Below are positions 34,658 through 43,006 of a stretch of DNA of 43,006 bases, one piece after another. The position numbers and the translations under genes are program-made. The notes under the pieces are model-generated. The model worked only from the letters and a program-made list of their open reading frames with translations, did no database searches and was not told the DNA's origin. Source of the DNA: Ignavibacteriales bacterium (lineage in GTDB: Bacteria > Bacteroidota > Ignavibacteria > Ignavibacteriales > Ignavibacteriaceae); the NCBI GenBank assembly GCA_020061465.1, contig JAGUYG010000043.1, forward strand, positions 1 to 43,006. Reading direction: 5' to 3'. Each line of letters opens with the position of its first letter. The first letter of the stretch is position 1.

Positions 34658-36052
34658 ATGGAAAACATCTATAAAAAAATAGAAACGGAGCTAAATACTT
34701 TAAGTTTTCAAGAGCGTGAAGAAATCTTAACAAAGCTGCGTACAGAAGTAGATTTAATAGATAAAGAAATAGTTAAACTATTAAGCAGCAGAACTCTACA
34801 TTCTGTATTGATAGGTCGGGTTAAGCGTTCGATGGGGCTGCCAACGTACTCACCGAAAAGAGAAAAAGAAATAGCTGAAAAAATTTCCAACTATTTTAAA
34901 GAGCCGTTAAGTCGCGAAGCATTGCTTAGAATCTATGAAAGAATAATTGACGAATCACGAGCGATTCAAAGAGAAGAAGCAAACCGCGGGAACATTTTCA
35001 ATATATCGAGTGCATTCGTGAAAAAAGGTTTCGGCAAGCTGTTCAATAAAAAAGAATTGCTCCTGGTGATTTTTTTCTTCATAATAATTCTTACGCTGCT
35101 TTATTATACCTTTTTTACATCAAACTATTACAGCGGTAATTCTCCGGTAAGATTTGAAATAAAAAGAGGTGAAACATTTAACTCCGTCGTTGAAAAACTT
35201 TATAATGAAGGAATAATTCCAAGCAAATTCAACATGAAAACAGCCGCTTTCATATACAGTGCAGAGAAGCGTATACGAGCTGCAAGATACGATATTCCTA
35301 ACGGCTTGAGTTATCTCGAACTAATAGATTTATTTGTGAAAGGCGATGCTGATTTTCTGGTACAGGTGAATGTATACAACGGATCCACTTTACCCTGGCT
35401 TGCATCAAGACTGCGCCGGGAAGCAAGAATTGATTCGGTTTCATTCATACAAAAAGCAATCGATAAAAACTTTGTTCAATCGCTTGGACTAAATGCCAAT
35501 ACCGTGGAGGGGTATCTTTTCCCTCGTGATTATTTTTTGTATGAACGCTCGAATCCCAAAGAAGTAATTGAATTATTTGTAAACGGTTTTCGTAATTTCA
35601 TGACAGACAGCCTGATTAAAAGATCGGAATCATTGGGCTTCTCAATTCACAAAATAATTACTCTTGCTTCAATAATTGAAGGCGAAACAAATAAAGTTGA
35701 GGAGATGCCGGTTATTTCAGGAGTTTATCATAACAGATTAAAAGCCGGCATGAAGCTTCAAGCAGACCCGACCGTTCAGTATTTACAGATGAATGGTTGG
35801 AAAAGACTTTTATACAACGACTTGCAAATTGATTCACCTTATAACACATATAGATATCATGGATTACCTCCCGGACCAATTAATAATCCGGGAAAAGCGG
35901 CAATCCTTGCCTCGCTATATCCGCAAAAGCACAATTACTTTTTTTTCGTGGCAGACAGCAAGGGAGGACATAAGTTTGCAGAAAATTATGCGCAGCATTT
36001 GCGCTATGTAAGAGAGTACAGAGAATGGTTAAGAAATCAAAAGAACAACTAA
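34658..36052 (+). CDS. mltG: Chorismate mutase (AroQ)-MltG endolytic transglycosylase fusion
   Basis: 464 residues. Residues about 25-107 form an AroQ-class chorismate mutase domain. By alignment with the E. coli mutase, the active-site residues are present as Arg28, Arg45, Lys56, Arg68, Glu69, Ser100 and Gln104; only the position of Asp48 is changed (Ser65). A single membrane helix follows (about 134-153), then a full YceG/MltG domain with FEIKRGETFNSVVEKL, VEGYLFPRDYFL, the catalytic Glu341 in LASIIEGETN, and VYHNRLKAGMKLQADPTVQY. The topology is sensible: mutase in the cytoplasm, glycan-cutting domain in the periplasm. MltG cuts nascent glycan strands and sets their length. An in-frame stop (34652-34654) just before the ATG fixes the start. 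The next gene overlaps by 28 bp. Confidence 0.88.
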   Translation: MENIYKKIETELNTLSFQEREEILTKLRTEVDLIDKEIVKLLSSRTLHSVLIGRVKRSMGLPTYSPKREKEIAEKISNYFKEPLSREALLRIYERIIDESRAIQREEANRGNIFNISSAFVKKGFGKLFNKKELLLVIFFFIIILTLLYYTFFTSNYYSGNSPVRFEIKRGETFNSVVEKLYNEGIIPSKFNMKTAAFIYSAEKRIRAARYDIPNGLSYLELIDLFVKGDADFLVQVNVYNGSTLPWLASRLRREARIDSVSFIQKAIDKNFVQSLGLNANTVEGYLFPRDYFLYERSNPKEVIELFVNGFRNFMTDSLIKRSESLGFSIHKIITLASIIEGETNKVEEMPVISGVYHNRLKAGMKLQADPTVQYLQMNGWKRLLYNDLQIDSPYNTYRYHGLPPGPINNPGKAAILASLYPQKHNYFFFVADSKGGHKFAENYAQHLRYVREYREWLRNQKNN

Positions 36053-37713
36053 CTAATACAGCGCTGATTTGCTTCGGATTATTTTTATCCGGCTGTGCTA
36101 ATCAATTACCGCCGGGAGGAGGTGACATTGATCGTATACCGCCGGAGATAGCGGAAGTTTATCCGCCTGATGAAACTATTAACTTCAATGACAAATATTT
36201 TGAACTTGGATTTTCGGAGTTTGTCGATAAAAGATCTGTAAAAGATGCAATCTTCATCTCTCCGGCATTCGACGGAGAACCTGAATTGGATTGGAGCGGA
36301 AGGTATGTAAGAATTTATTTCCCCTCGAAACTACGCGACAGCACTACTTACATAGTAACAATCGGCACTGACGTTGTCGATCATAACAATAAAAATCGAA
36401 TGGCTGAATCATTCACATTTGCCTTTTCAACCGGCGATAAAATTGACCGCAAAATGATCACAGGAAGAGTATACGATGAAAAACCCGAAGGTGTTATGCT
36501 GTTCGCATATAAAGTAACGGGTAATGAAATAAATCCCTCCGATACAAAACCGGATTACATTTCACAAACCGGTTTAAACGGACAATATCGTCTTGCCGGT
36601 TTAGCTGCCGGCTCTTATAGAGTTTTTGCAATTCAGGATGAGTTTCGCGATTTGCTTTATCAATTAGAGCAGGATAAATATGGCGCACCATACAAAGATG
36701 TATATTTAAGCGAAGAAGATACTCTTTTTGCTGAGCTCAATTTCTTTTTAACACCGGGAGATACTTCGGCTCCGGTACTGCAAAGTGCAGTAATGACGGA
36801 TCAAAATCATATTTTGCTGAACTTTAGTGAACCGATTGATTCCACCATAATAAGATCAAATAATTTTTGGATAATGGATTCAACATCAAATCAAAAATTT
36901 AATCCGCTCTACGCTTATAAGGGAAATACTAAACCGCATGAGCTAGTTTTAAGCACTAACCGTGAAATCAAAGCAGAAAACAAAATGTATGTTTTTGTGG
37001 ATTCGTTAAAAGACAAGAGAGGCAATTTGAATAAAAATAATTTTGCAGCACTTACAGTTTCCGATTTACCCGATACAATTAAACTCGATATTAGCAAAAC
37101 AATTCCTGTTAATAATAGCGACCGGGTAGATTTTCTTAATCCTAAAATATTTTTCCAATTTAACGATGGAATCGATTCGCTTGAGTTGAAAAAGAATATT
37201 TCTTTCAGCGATACCGGTGGAACAAACATATCATATCACGTTAATTTTTTAGATGATGCTTCCTTCATCATTGAGCCTGCTGCGCGTCTTTATCCCTTGA
37301 ATCATTATGTAATTCAGATAAATCTCTCAAATCTTCAGGATGCTGCGGGAAACAAAATAGATTCGGTTTATAAATTTAAGTTTAAGACTATTTCAGGGCT
37401 TGATTTTACCGGCGTCTCGGGAACGCTGCTGGATTTTGATGAGGAGAAAAATCCTTTAATAGTGTTAGAATCGATTGCAGAAAAAAGGCAGTTCAAACAA
37501 AAAATAAGCAGCAAAGGTAAATTCAATTTTGAACGTATGGATGCCGGAAAATATTTATTGTGGACTTTCTACGATAAGGACAGTTCAGGAGTATTTGACT
37601 ATGGCTGGGTAAATCCTTACAAGCCCTCTTCACAGTTTTCTGTTTACCCCGATACGCTTGATTTAAGACCGCGATGGTCGGTAACGGATTTGAAATTCAG
37701 ATTCGACAGGTAA
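36025..37713 (+). CDS. Lipoprotein with SbsA/Big_5-type Ig-like domains
   Basis: 562 residues. The N-terminus is a lipoprotein signal with lipobox LFLSGC (cysteine about residue 24), followed by NQLPPGGGDIDRIPPEI, a start typical of Bacteroidota Ig-like lipoproteins. Residues about 40-140 form an SbsA-like Ig domain (GFSEFVDKRSVKDAIFISP ... YIVTIGTDVVDHNNK), then a carboxypeptidase-regulatory-like segment (LNGQYRLAGLAAGSYRVFA), then further Ig-like regions and a second regulatory-like end (GKFNFERMDAGKYLLW). It is probably anchored in the outer membrane; the role is unknown. The start codon lies 28 bp inside mltG, which suggests coupled expression and an envelope role. Confidence 0.85.
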   Translation: MVKKSKEQLTNTALICFGLFLSGCANQLPPGGGDIDRIPPEIAEVYPPDETINFNDKYFELGFSEFVDKRSVKDAIFISPAFDGEPELDWSGRYVRIYFPSKLRDSTTYIVTIGTDVVDHNNKNRMAESFTFAFSTGDKIDRKMITGRVYDEKPEGVMLFAYKVTGNEINPSDTKPDYISQTGLNGQYRLAGLAAGSYRVFAIQDEFRDLLYQLEQDKYGAPYKDVYLSEEDTLFAELNFFLTPGDTSAPVLQSAVMTDQNHILLNFSEPIDSTIIRSNNFWIMDSTSNQKFNPLYAYKGNTKPHELVLSTNREIKAENKMYVFVDSLKDKRGNLNKNNFAALTVSDLPDTIKLDISKTIPVNNSDRVDFLNPKIFFQFNDGIDSLELKKNISFSDTGGTNISYHVNFLDDASFIIEPAARLYPLNHYVIQINLSNLQDAAGNKIDSVYKFKFKTISGLDFTGVSGTLLDFDEEKNPLIVLESIAEKRQFKQKISSKGKFNFERMDAGKYLLWTFYDKDSSGVFDYGWVNPYKPSSQFSVYPDTLDLRPRWSVTDLKFRFDR

Positions 37714-37723
37714 TAAATTTTTC

Positions 37724-38743
37724 TCAGTTTTGTTTTTTCAGAACAATTTTTCTTATCTCCATACCTATTGTAACAAGCTGACGGTTTTCAGTAACTACAC
37801 CGAGAGATAATTTTCCTCCCCTTACTTCAATAATTTCGATTGTTGAAATTCTCTTTTCGCTTATTCCTAAAAATCGGTTTGAAACAGGATCAAACAGTGA
37901 ATCGCTTTTAGCGTAAATAAATAATTCTTCGCCCTGCTTAAGAGCATCTTCATCTCCTAAATTTATAAACGCCTCACCGGTAGAATTATCATACGTAAGT
38001 ATTTTACCTTTAAGCACTTCTGATTTAATTGCGATCGAATCTAGCTTATGATCGGTAATTTTCTGCTTCAGAGATTTGTGGGTATCTTTCTTCAAAATTT
38101 CTTTCGAATTGCTTTTTATATCCGCAGAAAGATTCTCGCAAAATTGAAACATTGTTTCTCCCACAATCGTTTTGCTGAATTCCTCTCCGCCAAACCTAAT
38201 AGTATTCAAGGAATAAAATTGAATCTTCTCTTCAGTTGGTTTACCGAATAAAGTAAGCCCTAATCCTCGGTTTGCAATCTTGGAATTAATATCGTTAAAA
38301 TATTCCATTGAATTTGAAACGAGATTATAAATTTTAATTTGGCAATCAATTTCACAACTGAAGGATTCGTAGCCTGCAAGAATGGGTTCACCTGCAGTAA
38401 AGCGGATTATGTCGAATGTTTTTATACTTCCCATTACCACAAATTTAATTCCGTATTTCTCTGCAATGTTTGAAATAAATTCAAGGTCGTCGTAGTCCGA
38501 TTCATTCTCGGAAATTTCAGCAGCTAAGGAATTAAATACAGTCGAAGAAAGTACATCGATGGAATGAAATTCTCTAAAGTAGGCTGCAATATAATCGGGT
38601 ATCTCGGTAGATAGATTCCAGGCACCTGAATAAGAGGACTCATTCTCAAAAGGAACGAATAACATCTGTGCGGATGCAGTTGCAACAGAGATGTTACTTA
38701 TACAAATAATATTTAGCAGAAAGTTTTTTAAATTCTTCGGCAT
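37724..38743 (-). CDS. Secreted FlgT/TolB-N-like protein, function unknown
   Basis: 339 residues with a signal peptide ending near ATASA (about residue 25). The first half has MLFVPFENESSYSGAWNLS and IAEKYGIKFVVMGSIK, resembling the FlgT-middle/CsgG/TolB-N fold of periplasmic assembly proteins. The end (GKILTYDNSTGEAFINLGDED and KRISTIEIIEVRGG, first cut to ILTYDNSTGEAFINLG) resembles the FlgT C-terminal domain. No flagellar genes are nearby, so a generic envelope role is more likely. It overlaps the upstream namZ-like gene by 50 bp and faces the Ig-like lipoprotein gene with a 10-bp gap. Confidence 0.7.
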   Translation of the reverse strand: MPKNLKNFLLNIICISNISVATASAQMLFVPFENESSYSGAWNLSTEIPDYIAAYFREFHSIDVLSSTVFNSLAAEISENESDYDDLEFISNIAEKYGIKFVVMGSIKTFDIIRFTAGEPILAGYESFSCEIDCQIKIYNLVSNSMEYFNDINSKIANRGLGLTLFGKPTEEKIQFYSLNTIRFGGEEFSKTIVGETMFQFCENLSADIKSNSKEILKKDTHKSLKQKITDHKLDSIAIKSEVLKGKILTYDNSTGEAFINLGDEDALKQGEELFIYAKSDSLFDPVSNRFLGISEKRISTIEIIEVRGGKLSLGVVTENRQLVTIGMEIRKIVLKKQN

Positions 38744-39932
38744 CTTTATTAAGGAAATTATTTACGTCTTCAAACTTCATGTTTTTGCTGAACATTTCTC
38801 TTACCTTTGAGGTACCGGCAACTTTATCAAACATTGCCAGGCGGGCTTCGGCTGCAAGTTTAAATGGATTTTTCTCCGGGTATAATTCGGCTAAAACTTG
38901 CATAAACAAGAATTGAATGCTCATCAAATTAATTTTTTGATAATCTGTTATATGAATCTGAACACCGTGCATTTCTTTCTTTGCATCTCTCCCATAGAAG
39001 GGACGATATGTAATCGGTCTAAAGATTATTCCGTTCAAACCAAGTTCATTCATCTTTCCGCTCAGAAGATCGGAATCAACGTCCTCCATTCCTAGAATTT
39101 GAAAGGGGATAGTATATCCAACCCCTTCGGATGCCACGCCTAATTCACCGAGTACGCCTGAGGCAACGTAATATTTTGGCGAATCTTTGTGAGGAATGTG
39201 CGGGGAGGTCGGAACCCATTGTAAACCGGTTTCTTCAAATGACATCTCACGTTTCCAATTTTTCATGCTGATAACTGTCAGTCTGCATTTCAAACCGCCT
39301 GCTAACATACTTTCATTATTCAGCATTAAAGCCAGCTCGCCGCAAGTTAATCCATATACGTAAGGAATTTTAAACTGCGAAACGAATGATATAAATCCGT
39401 CTTCAACAACATTGCCTTCTACTTTAATTCCGCCTAATGGATTGGGTCGATCGAGCACAACAAATTCAATATTATTTTCTGCGGCGGCTTCCATTGCAAC
39501 ACCCATCGTGCTGATATAAGTGTAAGAGCGGCATCCGATATCTTGAATATCATAAACTAAAACGTCGATATCCTTAAGCATTTCGGTAGTTGGTTTTCTT
39601 GTTTTTCCATAGAGGGAAAAGACACGTAAATTTGTTTTAGAATCGATATAAGATTCGATATAGTCACCTGCAGCGTAATCGCCCCTAACTCCGTGTTCGG
39701 GACCAAATAGAGCAACCAGGTTTACCACGGGCGATTCAAACAAAATATCTATTGTAGATTTTAATTTTGAATCAACACCGGTTGGATTAGTAATCAATCC
39801 CACGCGTTTTCCTTTTAGAATACTGAAATCGTCCTCTCGTAAAACTTCAATACCCGTTTTAATAACCGGAACTTGAGCTTCAAGTGATGAAAAAATCAAA
39901 AGAGAAACGACTGCTATCATCATTGATTTCAT
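38694..39932 (-). CDS. DUF1343/NamZ-family exo-beta-N-acetylmuramidase (GH171)
   Basis: 412 residues with a signal peptide ending near SLEAQ (residue 19). Family blocks are GKRVGLITNPTGVD, LFGPEHGVRGDYAAGD, VYDIQDIGCRSYTYI, VLDRPNPLGG and LTCGELALMLN. The NamZ family removes N-acetylmuramic acid from the non-reducing end of peptidoglycan fragments and is common in Bacteroidota for wall recycling or muropeptide use. TGGGGCA-type ribosome binding sequence precedes the ATG. It lies between hutI and the FlgT-like gene on the minus strand. Confidence 0.88.
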   Translation of the reverse strand: MKSMMIAVVSLLIFSSLEAQVPVIKTGIEVLREDDFSILKGKRVGLITNPTGVDSKLKSTIDILFESPVVNLVALFGPEHGVRGDYAAGDYIESYIDSKTNLRVFSLYGKTRKPTTEMLKDIDVLVYDIQDIGCRSYTYISTMGVAMEAAAENNIEFVVLDRPNPLGGIKVEGNVVEDGFISFVSQFKIPYVYGLTCGELALMLNNESMLAGGLKCRLTVISMKNWKREMSFEETGLQWVPTSPHIPHKDSPKYYVASGVLGELGVASEGVGYTIPFQILGMEDVDSDLLSGKMNELGLNGIIFRPITYRPFYGRDAKKEMHGVQIHITDYQKINLMSIQFLFMQVLAELYPEKNPFKLAAEARLAMFDKVAGTSKVREMFSKNMKFEDVNNFLNKDAEEFKKLSAKYYLYK

Positions 39933-39987
39933 AATTATTGCCCCATTAGAATTTTTAAAATTTAATCTGGAATAGATTGAAATAAAA

Positions 39988-41235
39988 CTACGTACTTGAA
40001 TCGTAAATTATTTCACCATTCTTGATTGTCATACAATTTAAATTTTTTCCGACGTTGTAAATTATTTCTGAATAATCTTCTGAATCGAATATGGAAAAGT
40101 CAGCTTTTTTTCCCACTTCAATGCTGCCTCTATCTGAAGATAAGTTAAGAGCTTTTGCAGAGTTAATGGTAACCGCCGAAATAATTTCTTCAAATGTCAT
40201 TTTCATTTTTATTGCTGCAATGCTCATAATTAAATTTAGATTAGCAATTTGAGATGAACCCGGATTATAATCGGTGGCAAGAGCAACGATTGCATCATTG
40301 TCAATTAGTTTTCGGGCAGGGGCATAAGTATAATCTAAGAAGAATGATACTCCTGGAAGTAGAACTGCTACCGTTTCAATGCCGGAAAATTTAGTAACAT
40401 CGCTATTGAAAATAACTTCGAGATGATCCACACTTGCTGCATGATGCTTTAATGCTATATCCAATCCTCCAATATTATTGAATTGTTCGGTATGAAGTTT
40501 TGGAATCAATCCTAATGCTTTAGATTTATCAAATATCAAATCAACTTCAACTGCGGTAAATGCGGTCGATTCACAAAAAGCATCGCAAAAGACCGCAAGT
40601 TTATTTGCTGAAATGTACGGAAGTAATTCATCCGTTATGAGTTTTAAATAACCTTCACGGTTCTGCTTAAATTCCGGAGGAATTGTGTGTGCTCCTAAGA
40701 ATGTAGGAATAATATCGATAGGGAAAAAACCATTTAATTTTTTTATTATCGAGAGTATCTTTATCTCATTTTCAAAGTCTAATCCGTATCCGCTTTTGAT
40801 TTCCAGCGTGGTAATTCCTTGCGAAATATAATATTTAATTCGCGGTTTGATTAGCTCGAACAGCTCATCTTCGGAAGTATTTCGTACAGCATTTACGGTA
40901 GAGATTATTCCGCCGCCTGAATTGGCAATCTCTTCATAACTTTTACCTGTTAATTTCTGTTTAAATTCGTTGGCTCTTGAACCTGCAAATACTGTGTGCG
41001 TGTGGCATTCGATCAATCCCGGTAAAATTATTTTCCCGCTTAAATCAATTTGTGAGTCAAATAAAATTTTATCGGCGTGGCTGTTGGTAACGATATCTTT
41101 AATTCTTCCGTCTTCGGTAATAATTGAATGGTCGGTTAAAACATCAATCTGACTATGTTCTTTGCCGCGCTTATAATTTTTACCGTTTGTATTTACAGTA
41201 ATAATTTGAACGGGATTTTTAAATAAACGAATCAT
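39988..41235 (-). CDS. hutI: Imidazolonepropionase
   Basis: 415 residues, normal length, of the amidohydrolase superfamily. The metal-binding ECHTHTVFAGSR motif, IPKLHTEQFNNIGG, ALKHHAASVDHLE and the metal aspartate in VALATDYNPGS are present. It hydrolyses imidazolone propionate to formiminoglutamate in histidine degradation. No hutH, hutU or hutG gene is in the window. It follows the SPOR lipoprotein gene by 9 bp and precedes the NamZ gene by 55 bp, an unexpected setting between envelope genes. Confidence 0.95.
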   Translation of the reverse strand: MIRLFKNPVQIITVNTNGKNYKRGKEHSQIDVLTDHSIITEDGRIKDIVTNSHADKILFDSQIDLSGKIILPGLIECHTHTVFAGSRANEFKQKLTGKSYEEIANSGGGIISTVNAVRNTSEDELFELIKPRIKYYISQGITTLEIKSGYGLDFENEIKILSIIKKLNGFFPIDIIPTFLGAHTIPPEFKQNREGYLKLITDELLPYISANKLAVFCDAFCESTAFTAVEVDLIFDKSKALGLIPKLHTEQFNNIGGLDIALKHHAASVDHLEVIFNSDVTKFSGIETVAVLLPGVSFFLDYTYAPARKLIDNDAIVALATDYNPGSSQIANLNLIMSIAAIKMKMTFEEIISAVTINSAKALNLSSDRGSIEVGKKADFSIFDSEDYSEIIYNVGKNLNCMTIKNGEIIYDSST

Positions 41236-41244
41236 TAGCAGAAA

Positions 41245-41799
41245 TTAGCGTTTTAAGTTCACTAATTCACTCACTACTCTGGCTTCCGAATAACCCATTT
41301 GATTTAGCTTGAATACCAGGGAGTTAGCGTCTGAGATATTCGTGAAGTCTCCCACTTTAACCTTGTAAAACGGTGGATCAAAAATTATATAAATGTTTTT
41401 GTGATTAGTCTTAAAATAAATTTCTGCCCTGATTTCATTAGCTTCGTCTAAATCGTCTGTTGTTATTACCTGCACCCGATATCCTTCAACTTGAGAAATA
41501 TCCTGTGTTGATGAGTCTTCGGATGGAGTGCTCTCTGCCGGATAATCATACCAAACATCATTGGAGACTACGGGGCTTTGATTGGCGGGTTCATTTTCAT
41601 CGATTGAAATCTTAGTCTTATAGGGTGTTATGTCAAAGTCTTCGATAAGTTCTCTTTTATCTCTTTCTGCTTTTTTATCGGCATCACTTGTTTTTGGAGT
41701 AGTTTCTTTTTTTTCATATCTGCTTCCGGTTGAGGTGCCGCATGAAGCAATTGCTGCTAAAAGAATTAAAGTTGTTATTGCGGATGCTATTCTTTTCAT
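41245..41799 (-). CDS. SPOR-domain lipoprotein
   Basis: 184 residues from the ATG at 41799; a TTG at 41835 in frame would add 12 residues but would bury the signal peptide. Residues 1-20 form a lipoprotein signal with lipobox AIASC (cysteine 20). A charged linker follows (KKETTPKTSDADKKAERDKR). Residues about 105-180 are a SPOR domain (GYRVQVITTDDLDEANEIR, YIIFDPPFYKVKVGDF, LNQMGYSEARVV), which binds denuded septal glycan. It therefore probably localises to the division site. It is the first gene of a minus-strand run with hutI. Confidence 0.85.
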   Translation of the reverse strand: MKRIASAITTLILLAAIASCGTSTGSRYEKKETTPKTSDADKKAERDKRELIEDFDITPYKTKISIDENEPANQSPVVSNDVWYDYPAESTPSEDSSTQDISQVEGYRVQVITTDDLDEANEIRAEIYFKTNHKNIYIIFDPPFYKVKVGDFTNISDANSLVFKLNQMGYSEARVVSELVNLKR

Positions 41800-42114
41800 T
41801 CTTAAACCTAATAAATCTAAAAACTTACTCTTCAATATAACGTTTAATGAGCTTGTTAAAAAGTGAAAAGAAGCGATAACATAGCGATATCAATCAAACA
41901 AGAGTTTCACATTATCTGTAAAAGAATGTTCAGCTTAAATGTTGTAAGTTCAATTTGAAAGAATTGGGGAGATAGATAACCTCTTCTCAGATCAGCATTC
42001 GTTCTTACATTAGGTTAATAGTGGATTTACACTTAAAATTCAACAATATGATTTCTTTGAGATGCTCAATTATTTGATTAAATTTGAGCACATAATAAAA
42101 AAATACTTACAAAA
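41800..42114. other. Divergent intergenic region before glgA
   Basis: No gene is seen in these 315 bp between the divergent SPOR-lipoprotein and glgA genes, so both promoters probably lie here. A 7-bp hairpin (TGCTCAA at 42063-42069 with TTGAGCA at 42084-42090, 14-base loop) sits 24 bp before the glgA ATG, within its presumed leader. No consensus promoter stands out by eye. Confidence 0.55.
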
Positions 42115-43006
42115 ATGCCTTCAAAAAAATTTAAGATCCTTTTCGTATCCTCTGAAGTAGTTCCTTTCGTAAAAACCGGTGGATTGGCAGACGTTTCGGC
42201 GGCTCTGCCTCAAATGTTGGCAGAAATGGGGCACGAAGTTCGGATTGTTGTACCAAAATATGGCGCAGTCGACAGCCGAAAGTTCAAAATTCATGAAGTC
42301 GTTAGGCTGAAAGACCTGCAGATAAATATAGCAGGCAAAGAGGTTATCTTCTCCCTTAAATCGTGCTTCTTACCTGGGCAGAAAGTTCGGGTTCAAATAT
42401 ATTTTTTAGATAACCAGGAGTATTTTGGCAGCCGAACTAGTTTGTATGTTGATCCTATGACAGGCGAGGAATATCCGGATAACGACGAGAGGTTCGTCCT
42501 TTTATCTAAATCGGTTTTCGAACTGATTTCAAAATTAGGCTGGATACCGGATATCATTCATTGTAATGATTGGCAATGCGGATTAATCCCGGCATATCTT
42601 AAAACAATTTATAAAGATGAACCGAATTTTTCTTCATTCAAGACCCTTTTCACAATTCACAACTTTGCATATCAGGGTGAATTTCCGAAATCGACTTTTG
42701 AAAAGACAGGTCTGCCGAAAGAGCTGAATTCGGAAAAAGGAATAGAACACAAAGGTAAAATTAATTTTTTGAAAGGCGGATTGTTGTTTGCAGATGCCAT
42801 TAACACAGTAAGTGAAACCTATGCAAACGAAATTAGAACCGATGACGAAATCAGTGGTGGTTTAAAACCGCTGCTCATTAAACGAAAAAACGACCTTTAC
42901 GGTATCATTAATGGAATTGATACGCGTGTTTGGAATCCTGAAAAAGATAAGCTGCTTCCGAAGAAGTTCTCTGTAAAGAGTTTAGAACTTAAACAAGCAA
43001 ATAAAA
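42115..43006 (+). CDS. glgA: Glycogen synthase (ADP-glucose type), 3' end outside window
   Basis: The first 297 codons are present; the gene runs off the window end. The N-terminus has FVSSEVVPFVKTGGLADVSA, whose KTGGLADV motif binds ADP-glucose, then HEVRIVVPKYG, DIIHCNDWQCGLIPAYL and TLFTIHNFAYQG with the conserved histidine, and NTVSETYANEI and GIINGIDTRVWNP. These are the blocks of GT5 glycogen synthases, which add glucose from ADP-glucose to glycogen. No strong Shine-Dalgarno is visible before the ATG, and other glg genes would be to the right. Confidence 0.95.
   Translation, partial: MPSKKFKILFVSSEVVPFVKTGGLADVSAALPQMLAEMGHEVRIVVPKYGAVDSRKFKIHEVVRLKDLQINIAGKEVIFSLKSCFLPGQKVRVQIYFLDNQEYFGSRTSLYVDPMTGEEYPDNDERFVLLSKSVFELISKLGWIPDIIHCNDWQCGLIPAYLKTIYKDEPNFSSFKTLFTIHNFAYQGEFPKSTFEKTGLPKELNSEKGIEHKGKINFLKGGLLFADAINTVSETYANEIRTDDEISGGLKPLLIKRKNDLYGIINGIDTRVWNPEKDKLLPKKFSVKSLELKQANK

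Overview
This AT-rich bacterial window looks like a chromosomal segment from the Ignavibacteria/Chlorobi side of the Bacteroidota group. The main evidence is four secreted proteins ending in the type IX secretion (T9SS) sorting domain with the QNYPNPFNP signature. An AroQ-less prephenate dehydratase, an EF-G-like GTPase of the GHGGSGKT type and tRNA genes without an encoded CCA fit this but are not decisive. Almost all of the DNA is housekeeping and cell-envelope genes. I see no prophage, transposase, CRISPR array or defence island.

Layout. Positions 1-526 are non-coding. Positions 527-9389 (minus strand) hold four T9SS cargo proteins: a beta-propeller-like protein, a 1291-residue FG-GAP/VCBS-type protein with an A-A-B-B internal duplication, and two tandem paralogues. 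Positions 9597-12117 hold a MATE and an MFS transporter facing each other. Positions 12265-16805 (plus) hold a small secreted protein, a SpoIID/LytB-domain lipoprotein, Maf, a flippase-like membrane protein and NADP isocitrate dehydrogenase. Positions 16905-21304 hold a YtxH protein, a membrane-anchored coiled coil, an EF-G-like GTPase, a HIT hydrolase and a DUF72 protein. tRNA-Leu(UAA) and tRNA-Val(GAC) follow. Positions 21752-30741 form a translation and division block: thrS, infC, rpmI, rplT, pheS, pheT, a ZapB-like coiled coil, zapA, a probable 6S RNA and rny. Positions 30815-34235 hold coaE, pheA, a proline dehydrogenase and tsaD. A 202-bp MITE-like element follows. Positions 34658-37713 hold an MltG lytic transglycosylase fused to a chorismate mutase domain, and an Ig-like lipoprotein. 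Positions 37724-41799 (minus) hold a SPOR lipoprotein, hutI, a NamZ/DUF1343 muramidase and a FlgT-like secreted protein. The window ends inside glgA.

The most notable item is the protein at 34658-36052. It has an AroQ-type chorismate mutase domain with nearly all catalytic residues, then one transmembrane helix, then a complete MltG domain. About 2.4 kb upstream on the same strand lies a pheA with only prephenate dehydratase and ACT domains, so the fused mutase could feed it. Other points worth checking are an infC gene that can only start at a non-canonical codon (AUC preferred), a 6S-like RNA between zapA and rny, the MITE-like element with an 8-bp target duplication, and palindromic REP-like repeats at gene ends. 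No function here has been tested; assignments rest on motifs read by eye.
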